Origin: Mycolicibacterium peregrinum
GTDB taxonomy: Bacteria > Actinomycetota > Actinomycetes > Mycobacteriales > Mycobacteriaceae
Direction: 5' to 3'
Assembly (NCBI RefSeq): GCF_001665785.1
Contig: NZ_LZSO01000009.1
Span: 153,049 to 217,048, forward strand
Length of the DNA stretch: 64,000 nucleotides
The number at the start of each line of letters is the position of its first letter. Within the stretch, counting starts at the first letter, position 1. The notes beneath the pieces are model-generated. The model saw only the letters and a list, made by a program, of their open reading frames with translations, searched no databases and was not told the origin of the DNA. Positions 57,944 through 64,000 of this stretch are shown in pieces. The position numbers were made by a program, and so were the translations under genes.

Positions 57944-58503
57944 CCACCGAAACGAAGCCGCCGATCACGAAGTTCAACCTGGTGGCCCGGCTGCTGCACT
58001 GGTCGATGGCGGTCATGGTGATCGCGCAGTTCTTCATCGGCGTCACCATGATCGCGGCGCTCAGCTACTACCCGTTGTTGCTCGCGATCCACCGGCCGCT
58101 GGGCATCGCCATCCTGGTGTTCGCGATCGTCCGGTTGGTCAACCGGCTCACCCGCCGGCTGCCGCCGTTCCTGACGACGATGGGCCCGTTGGAACGCCGT
58201 ATCGCCAGTTACTCCGAATACCTGCTGTACGCATTGCTTTTGGCGCAACCGTTGATCGGGTGGGCGATGCTGTCGGCCGCCCAGTCGCCGGTCGTGTTGG
58301 TCGGGGCGCTGCACCTTCCGGCGATCGCCCCGCACAACATCACCCTGTACGCGGCCTTGCGTACCGCCCACACCGTGGCCGCCTACCTGCTGTTCGCGAC
58401 CTTCACCGCACATATCTGCGCCGTCCTGTTCCACACCCTGGCGCTACGCGACGGGATCCTCCGTCGAATGTCGTTGTGGCCCAGCAGAAACGGTCAGTCG
58501 TGA
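57940..58503 (+). CDS. Cytochrome b561-type membrane electron carrier
   Basis: A 187-residue, four-helix b-type cytochrome. Candidate heme ligands: His in LVARLLHWSMAVMV, His in LLLAIHRPLGI, His in LRTAHTVAAYLL and His in FTAHICAVLFHTLALRDGI. It should pass quinol electrons to the exported partner. ATG 57940 overlaps the catalase-like gene's stop. Its last bases overlap the convergent esterase gene by ten. SrpA-like genes with a b561 neighbour are a recurrent pair. Confidence 0.92.
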   Translation: MTTETKPPITKFNLVARLLHWSMAVMVIAQFFIGVTMIAALSYYPLLLAIHRPLGIAILVFAIVRLVNRLTRRLPPFLTTMGPLERRIASYSEYLLYALLLAQPLIGWAMLSAAQSPVVLVGALHLPAIAPHNITLYAALRTAHTVAAYLLFATFTAHICAVLFHTLALRDGILRRMSLWPSRNGQS

Positions 58504-59441
58504 AGGGCTGCTCGTAGCGCGACCATCGCCCGGTCGAACGATTCGGTGGCTGCGGGGACCACGCCGACGTAGCCGAGGTAGCCGTGCACCAGAGTCTCGG
58601 CGTGGTCCAGCTGCACGGGAACGCCGGCAGCAGCCAACATCTCGGCGTAACGGATGCCGTCGTCACGCAACGGGTCATGCCCGGCCACCGCGACATAGGC
58701 CGGTGCGAGTCCGGACAGGTCCGCCGCACGGGCCGGCACCAACGTGGCCGGCGGGTCCGACAGATCCACATGCCCGGCGTACCAGCGGGAGAACCCCGTG
58801 ACGGCGTCGAGCCCCAGGATCGGCGCCTCGGCATTCTCGGTGAACGACGGCAGGCTGGTGTCCCAGGTGGTGGCCGGGTACCACAGCAGCTGGAAGCGCA
58901 GCCCCGGAATGCCGGCGTCACGCGTCAGTTGCGCCACGACAGCGCTGAGGTTGCCACCCGCCGAATCGCCGGCCACGGCCATCCGGTCGGCGTCGACGCC
59001 CAGTTCTGCGGCGTTGGCGGCCACCCACTGCGTCGCCGCCCACACGTCGTCCACTGCGGCGGGGTAGGGGTGCTCGGGGGCCAACCGGTACTCCACCGAC
59101 ACCACGACCGCGTCGGCGGCGACGGCGTGCTGGCGGGCAGTGCCGTCGTAACTGTCCAGGTCGCCCAGCGCCCAGCCGCCGCCGTGGATGAACACCACGA
59201 CCGGCAGTGTCGTGCCGTCGGCGGTCGGCGGCCGGTACACCCGAACCGGGATCGGGCCGGCGGGCCCGGGGATCTCGCGGTCCTCGGTCTTCACATCGGG
59301 ATGGACCGGCAACCGCGGAATCTCACTGAACTGGCGGCGGGCCTCCTCGACACCGATGTCGGTCGACAGTTGGAACGGCACTGCCTCCAGTACCTTCTGC
59401 AGGATGGCATCGACAGCTGGTTTCTCGTCAGCAACGGACAT
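58494..59441 (-). CDS. lipH: Alpha/beta hydrolase, HSL family (LipH/NlhH ortholog)
   Basis: A 315-residue esterase with [16 protein letters not shown], acid in [10 protein letters not shown] and His in LVHGYLG, plus [14 protein letters not shown] near the N-terminus. Its place two genes before priA and its length fit M. tuberculosis LipH (Rv1399c); LipI is a close paralogue and cannot be excluded. The ATG at 59441 has TACGGT at -12 to -7 (minus strand, 59453-59448), a leaderless start. Confidence 0.9.
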   Translation of the reverse strand: MSVADEKPAVDAILQKVLEAVPFQLSTDIGVEEARRQFSEIPRLPVHPDVKTEDREIPGPAGPIPVRVYRPPTADGTTLPVVVFIHGGGWALGDLDSYDGTARQHAVAADAVVVSVEYRLAPEHPYPAAVDDVWAATQWVAANAAELGVDADRMAVAGDSAGGNLSAVVAQLTRDAGIPGLRFQLLWYPATTWDTSLPSFTENAEAPILGLDAVTGFSRWYAGHVDLSDPPATLVPARAADLSGLAPAYVAVAGHDPLRDDGIRYAEMLAAAGVPVQLDHAETLVHGYLGYVGVVPAATESFDRAMVALRAALHD

Positions 59442-59469
59442 TCCGCAACCGTACGCACACCGTGTCACG

Positions 59470-60162
59470 GTGTGGTTGTGGGTGGCCGCCGCGGTCGTCG
59501 CGGCGGGCTACGGGGTGTTCCTGATCGTCACGGCGATGCAGTTGCCCAGAGGCGCCGACCTGACTGGTCAATTCACCCTCCAACCTGCGGTGAAGGCGCT
59601 CGCAGCGGTCCTGCTGGCGGCGGCCGCGTGCGCCCATCCGATCGTTCGGGAACGGCGCTGGCTCATCGGTGCGCTGCTGTTCTCCGCACTCGGCGACTTC
59701 CTGCTCGCCATCCCGTGGTGGGAACCGTCCTTCGTGCTGGGGCTCGCGGCGTTCCTGGTCGCGCATCTGTGCTTTCTAGGTGTGTTGGTGCCGCTGGCGC
59801 GGCGTTCCACCCCGCGGCTGATCGCGGTGGCCGTGACCATCTTCGCCTGCGTGGCGCTGCTGACCTGGTTCTGGCCTCGGCTCGTCGAGCAGGGGATGGC
59901 CGTTCCGGTCGTCGCTTACATCGCGGTGCTCGGAGCCATGGTGTCCACCGCGTTGCTGGCCCGGCTGCCCACTCCGTGGACCGCTCTCGGTGGCGTGTGC
60001 TTCGCGGCTTCGGACGCGATGATCGGCATCAGCCAGTTCGTGCGGGGTGACCAACTGCTCGCCGTTCCGATCTGGTTCGGCTACGCGGCGTCACTCGTGC
60101 TGATCACCGCCGGGCTCTTCTTCGGGCGCTCGACACCCCCTCCTGCTAAACCTGCACAGTGA
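59470..60162 (+). CDS. YhhN/TMEM86-family membrane protein (Rv1401-like)
   Basis: A 230-residue integral membrane protein with about eight helices ([74 protein letters not shown]). The family includes lysoplasmalogenases; the paired acidic residues in FSALGD and FAASDAMI are the family's conserved Asp. GTG 59470 is chosen because the first helix begins there. Its stop overlaps the priA GTG (GTGA). Confidence 0.88.
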   Translation: MWLWVAAAVVAAGYGVFLIVTAMQLPRGADLTGQFTLQPAVKALAAVLLAAAACAHPIVRERRWLIGALLFSALGDFLLAIPWWEPSFVLGLAAFLVAHLCFLGVLVPLARRSTPRLIAVAVTIFACVALLTWFWPRLVEQGMAVPVVAYIAVLGAMVSTALLARLPTPWTALGGVCFAASDAMIGISQFVRGDQLLAVPIWFGYAASLVLITAGLFFGRSTPPPAKPAQ

Positions 60163-62159
60163 CGATCACCCGCCGCGCCGCTCTCCATGAACCCATCGCG
60201 CGGGTGCTTCCTCTGCTCACGGTTCCGCACCTGGACCGTGAGTTCGACTATCTGGTGTCGGAGGAACAGTCCGACGACGCCCAGCCCGGCGTACGGGTCC
60301 GGGTGCGGTTCAACGGCAGGCTGGTCGACGCTTACCTCCTGGAACGACGCTCCGACACCGACCACACCGGAAAGCTCGGCTGGCTCGATCGCGTCGTATC
60401 GCCCGAGCCGGTGCTCACCCCCGAGGTCCGGCGGCTCGTCGACGCCGTCGCCGCCCGCTACGCCGGCACCCGTGCGGACGTACTGCGCCTGGCGGTGCCA
60501 CCGCGCCACGCCAGGGTCGAGAAGCAGACCGCGGAGGAACCGGAACCCGTCACGGCCGCCGCCGTGGACACCAGCGCCTGGGCCCGCTACGGCCGCGGTG
60601 AACAGTTCCTGACCGCGGTCGGTGAGGGCCGCGCGGCGCGCGCGGCATGGCAGGCACTGCCCGGCGAGAACTGGGCACTGAGGCTGGCTGAGGCGGCCGC
60701 GGTGGCGGTCAACGCGGGCCTGGGTGTGGTCGCCGTCGTACCCGATCAGCGCGATGTGGACGCGCTGTATGCCGCAGCGACCCAACAGGTACCGGCGTCA
60801 CGGGTGGTCGCGTTGTCGGCCGGATTGGGACCCTCGGCCCGCTACCGCCGCTGGCTTGCGGCGCTGCGGGGACAGGCTCAGGTGGTGATCGGCACTCGCA
60901 GTGCGGTGTTCGCCCCGGTGGCCAACCTCGGGTTGGTCCTGGTGTGGGACGACGGCGACGACAACCTCGCCGAGCCGCGCGCGCCCTATCCCCACGCCCG
61001 CGAGGTCGCCATGCTGCGCGCCCACCAGCTGCGCTGTGCCGCGATCATCGGTGGCTATGCGCGCACCGCCGAGGCGCAAGCGCTGGTGCGGACCCGCTGG
61101 GCGCACGATGTGGTGGCGGCTCGGCCGGTGGTGCGGGCCGCCGCACCGCGAGTCGTCGCCTTGGAGGACAGCGGATACGCCCAGGAACGCGATCCGGCCG
61201 CTCACAGTGCGCGGCTGCCATCCATGGCGCTGCAGGCTGCCCGGTCGGCGTTGCAGGCGCAGCACCCGGTGCTCATCCAGGTTCCGCGGCGTGGGTACGT
61301 GCCAGCGCTGGCCTGTGCTCGGTGCCGCGCGGTGACGCGCTGCCGGCACTGCACGGGTCCGCTGGCCCTGCCGGACCGGGGGAGTGCGGCGGCCGAATGT
61401 CGCTGGTGCGGTCGGGCCGAGCCCGCATTGCGTTGTGTGCGTTGCGGTTCGGACGCGGTGCGGGCGGTCGTGGTGGGTGCCCGGCGGACGGCCGAAGAGC
61501 TGGGCCGGGCCTTTCCCGGTACATCGGTGATCACCTCCGGCGGCGACGCCGTGGTCGATGCGGTGAAGGCCGGCCCGGCCCTGGTGGTCAGCACCCCCGG
61601 CGCGGAGCCTGCGGCCGACGGCGGCTACGGCGCGGCCTTGTTGCTCGACGCGTGGGCGCTGCTGGGCCGGCAGGATCTCCGGGCCGCCGAGGACACGATG
61701 CGCCGGTGGATGGCCGCGGCGGCCCTGGTGCGGCCGCGCACCGAAGGCGGTGTGGTGGCAGTGGTCGCCGAGTCTGCGATCGCCACCGTGCAGGCGCTGA
61801 TCCGTTGGGATCCGGTCGGGCATGCCGATGCCGAGCTCGACGGCCGCGGTGAGGTGGGACTGCCGCCGGCGGTGCACATGGCGGCCATCGACGGGACCAC
61901 GACGGCGGTCGAGGCGCTGCTCGATACTGCCCAGCTGCCCGACACCGCGGACGTCCTCGGGCCGGTGGAACTGCCACCTGGCGCCCGGCGCCCGCCCGGC
62001 CTGGCCTCGGACGCCGAGGTGAGCCGGATGCTGGTCCGGGTACCGCGCGACGGGGGTCTGGAGTTGGCGGCCGCGCTGCGCCGCGCCACCGCGGTGCTCA
62101 GCGCGCGCAAGGATCAGCAACCATGTCGTATCCAAATCGACCCGTTGCACATAGGTTAA
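60159..62159 (+). CDS. priA: Primosomal protein N' PriA, actinobacterial form without ATPase motifs
   Basis: A 666-residue protein. The 3'-DNA-binding domain is at the N-terminus ([20 protein letters not shown]). The zinc module has paired Cys: [13 protein letters not shown] and [18 protein letters not shown]. The helicase core is degenerate. Where PriA has GVTGSGKTE, this protein reads [14 protein letters not shown], with no Lys, and DEEH is VWDDGDDN. Such loss is known for mycobacterial PriA, which therefore probably loads the replisome without unwinding DNA. GTG start overlaps the YhhN stop. Confidence 0.95.
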   Translation: MTITRRAALHEPIARVLPLLTVPHLDREFDYLVSEEQSDDAQPGVRVRVRFNGRLVDAYLLERRSDTDHTGKLGWLDRVVSPEPVLTPEVRRLVDAVAARYAGTRADVLRLAVPPRHARVEKQTAEEPEPVTAAAVDTSAWARYGRGEQFLTAVGEGRAARAAWQALPGENWALRLAEAAAVAVNAGLGVVAVVPDQRDVDALYAAATQQVPASRVVALSAGLGPSARYRRWLAALRGQAQVVIGTRSAVFAPVANLGLVLVWDDGDDNLAEPRAPYPHAREVAMLRAHQLRCAAIIGGYARTAEAQALVRTRWAHDVVAARPVVRAAAPRVVALEDSGYAQERDPAAHSARLPSMALQAARSALQAQHPVLIQVPRRGYVPALACARCRAVTRCRHCTGPLALPDRGSAAAECRWCGRAEPALRCVRCGSDAVRAVVVGARRTAEELGRAFPGTSVITSGGDAVVDAVKAGPALVVSTPGAEPAADGGYGAALLLDAWALLGRQDLRAAEDTMRRWMAAAALVRPRTEGGVVAVVAESAIATVQALIRWDPVGHADAELDGRGEVGLPPAVHMAAIDGTTTAVEALLDTAQLPDTADVLGPVELPPGARRPPGLASDAEVSRMLVRVPRDGGLELAAALRRATAVLSARKDQQPCRIQIDPLHIG

Positions 62160-62207
62160 GGCGGATACTTCACCCGTCGTCGGTGAGTGCCGAACCAGGA
62201 GGCTGCC

Positions 62208-64000
62208 ATGCGCCGGGTGTTCTCGTGGTTGTTTACATTGGCGCTCATCGCCTTTGGCCTGCTGTGGCCGCTCGTGTTCACCGGCGGGTCCGCGTCGGGA
62301 CCCGGCCCGGCCGACCCGGTGGTGATCACCGATTACCGCGCGGATTTCACGGTCGACGCCGACGGGCGGATGACGGCGGTGGAGACTATCACCGGCAACT
62401 TTCCCAGCGGGCGGCACGGCATGTTCCGGTACTGGGATGTGGCCAACCAGAACAACTCCCGGCTGCGGCAGATACCCGAGATCACCTCGATCACGATGGA
62501 CGGCTCATCGGTTCCCTACGAACTGTTGTGGGAAACCGGTAAACGGTTCCGGGTGGCCAAGATCGGTGACCCCGGCTCGACACTGAACTGGGGCAGTCAC
62601 GTTTTCGAGATCCGGTACACGATCGACGGTGTCCTCGACCCGGGACGCAACGGCGCTCACCGTCAGTTCGCCTCGAACACCGGCAACCCCGACGCGCGGT
62701 CGGCGTTCTACTGGAACGTCGTCGCACCCGCCTGGAACAACACGATCGAGCGGGCCGACATCTCGGTCACCCTGCCGGCGGAGGTGACCGGCGCCGGTTG
62801 CAGCGTCGGATTCGGCGTCGGCAGTGCGTGCTCGGGCCTGCGCACCGACGGCAACACCGTACGGTTGGCGGCGACCGACCTGGAGCCCCACACGCCGGTG
62901 ACGCTGCGCGCCGGCGTCGACATCGCCGCTCCGGCGCAGGTGAGCCTGCCGTGGCCGTATACCTGGGACCGGATCCTCGGTCGGTCGGTGACCGCACTGG
63001 CGTGGGCCGCCCTGGTGGCCGTCGGGATGGGACTGCTCGCCTACCTCTGGACGCGCACCACGGTCGAACCGCCACCGGGATTCCCGGTGCAGTACGCGCC
63101 GCCCGAAGGGCTCGGTCCGGTGCAGACCGAGTACATCCGCACCGAGACCATCCCGAAGAACGGGCTCAGCGCGACGCTGTTCCACCTTGCCGAGCGCGGG
63201 CTCGTCGAGCTGCGGCAGGTCAGTGACAAGCATTGGAAGATCAAGGGCCTGGCCAAGCCGGCCGAGTGGTCCGGAGTGGATCCGGTCGGCATCGACGTGG
63301 GTGCAGCACTCAAGGTGATGTCGGTGGGCGCCGAGTTCTCCGCCAAGAACACCGCGGATTCGGGGAAGAAGCTCAGCAAGGCCAAAGCCGACATGGCCGT
63401 TGCCGTGCGGAAGTGGGCACTCGACGGCGGATTCATGGTCAAGCGTCGCAAGGAATTGTGGATCTGCGTCGCCAATGTGGTGGCGTTCTTCGGGGCGCTG
63501 GCCGGTTTCTTCCTCTGGTTCGGCATCACATTGTGGGGGTTGCCCTTCGCAGTGTTCTTCCTGTGCTCGCTGCGCGGCTGGTCCGGCGGCGTGGGTACGC
63601 GGCGGACCCCTGCCGGTCGGGAACTGTGGTCACGCGCAGAGGGTTTTCATCGCCTGCTGTCCACTGATTCGGCTGAGTCCAGGTTCGATTTCGCCGCGCG
63701 CAAGGACCTGTACCTGGCGTACATCCCGTACGCGGTGGCCGGCGGCGCCGCCGCGCTGTGGGCGAAGAAGTATCAGGACACCATGGGAGCTCCTGCACCC
63801 CAACCAAATTGGTATGACTCGTCGTCATCGTCATCGGACAGCAGCCACGGCTTTGCCGGCGGTTCCGGCGGCGCGGATTTCGACAGTTTCGAGTCGGCAC
63901 TGTCATCATCGATCGGGGCGTACACCGCCTCGCAGTCATCGTCGTCTTCTTCGTCGAGCGGCGGATCGTCGTCGTCCGGTGGAGGTGGTGGTGGTGGTGG
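62208..64000 (+). CDS. DUF2207 membrane protein (truncated by window end)
   Basis: An open frame of at least 597 residues, running off the window. ATG 62208 follows AGGAGG (62197-62202). It starts with a signal or anchor helix (VFSWLFTLALIAFGLLWPL). A DUF2207 extracellular beta domain follows (DYRADFTVDADGRMTAVETI, FEIRYTIDGVLD). Then come a TM helix near residue 265 (ALAWAALVAVGMGLLAYLW), a cytoplasmic part (NGLSATLFHLAERGLVELRQ), and a second TM pair near 425-450. The visible C-terminus is Ser/Gly-rich (poly-Ser blocks and a Gly run), as in many family members. Function unknown. Confidence 0.9.
   Translation, partial: MRRVFSWLFTLALIAFGLLWPLVFTGGSASGPGPADPVVITDYRADFTVDADGRMTAVETITGNFPSGRHGMFRYWDVANQNNSRLRQIPEITSITMDGSSVPYELLWETGKRFRVAKIGDPGSTLNWGSHVFEIRYTIDGVLDPGRNGAHRQFASNTGNPDARSAFYWNVVAPAWNNTIERADISVTLPAEVTGAGCSVGFGVGSACSGLRTDGNTVRLAATDLEPHTPVTLRAGVDIAAPAQVSLPWPYTWDRILGRSVTALAWAALVAVGMGLLAYLWTRTTVEPPPGFPVQYAPPEGLGPVQTEYIRTETIPKNGLSATLFHLAERGLVELRQVSDKHWKIKGLAKPAEWSGVDPVGIDVGAALKVMSVGAEFSAKNTADSGKKLSKAKADMAVAVRKWALDGGFMVKRRKELWICVANVVAFFGALAGFFLWFGITLWGLPFAVFFLCSLRGWSGGVGTRRTPAGRELWSRAEGFHRLLSTDSAESRFDFAARKDLYLAYIPYAVAGGAAALWAKKYQDTMGAPAPQPNWYDSSSSSSDSSHGFAGGSGGADFDSFESALSSSIGAYTASQSSSSSSSSGGSSSSGGGGGGG

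Overview
The window is high-GC actinobacterial DNA and reads as a fast-growing mycobacterium (Mycolicibacterium-like). The evidence is gene order and sequence. From memory, the run pyrR-pyrB-pyrC-membrane protein-carA-carB-pyrF ... mihF-gmk-rpoZ-coaBC-metK ... FMO-cyp132-AraC ... lipH-YhhN-priA has the order of M. tuberculosis Rv1379-Rv1402. Other mycobacterial marks are a 13E12 (DUF222-HNH) gene with a canonical SOS box, a PyrR box over the pyrR ribosome site, mIHF, a degenerate PriA, and many leaderless starts with a TANNNT box about 12 bases before the start codon.

Layout. 1-4.2 kb: the end of nusB, a molybdopterin oxidoreductase behind a perfect 17-bp inverted repeat, and an SOS-controlled DUF222-HNH gene. 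4.5-11.2 kb: a tightly overlapping operon of GntR regulator, 2[4Fe-4S] ferredoxin, substrate-binding lipoprotein with a NosL-like tail, ABC permease, ABC ATPase, and an AprA/AsfA-like flavoprotein with C-terminal HEAT repeats. It looks like an organosulfur (sulfonate) uptake and reduction system. 11.2-14.7 kb: a DinB protein, a large LuxR-type ATPase regulator and a small protein. 14.7-22.9 kb: two translationally coupled giant beta-rich proteins (about 1034 and 1711 aa) with no assigned function, the best candidate here for an undescribed system. 23.3-32.4 kb: a serine hydrolase, then an AraC regulator divergent from an alcohol dehydrogenase, aldehyde dehydrogenase, esterase, Baeyer-Villiger-type monooxygenase and MFS transporter, which together look like a pathway for an alcohol or ketone.

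32.4-41.1 kb is the pyrimidine operon. 41.1-43.4 kb holds a DUF2330 membrane protein and a collagen-like secreted protein where M. tuberculosis has PE15/PPE20. 43.4-47.4 kb is the housekeeping run mihF-gmk-rpoZ-coaBC-metK, closed by a strong terminator. 47.5-53.6 kb: a DUF2628 protein, a decayed ppk2 fragment, a TetR/SRPBCC pair with a palindromic operator, and the cyp132-FMO operon divergent from its AraC regulator. 53.7-56.8 kb is a small accessory patch (DUF4926 protein, unknown two-TM protein, DUF805-SUFU fusion) that resembles orphan immunity genes. 57.1-64 kb: a catalase-family protein lacking the distal-histidine segment and coupled to a cytochrome b561, then lipH, a YhhN protein, priA and a DUF2207 protein cut by the window end.

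Starts were chosen from ribosome binding sites, coupling with the upstream stop, leaderless -10 boxes, or remembered family N-termini. Family names come from reading the translations; no database search was run.
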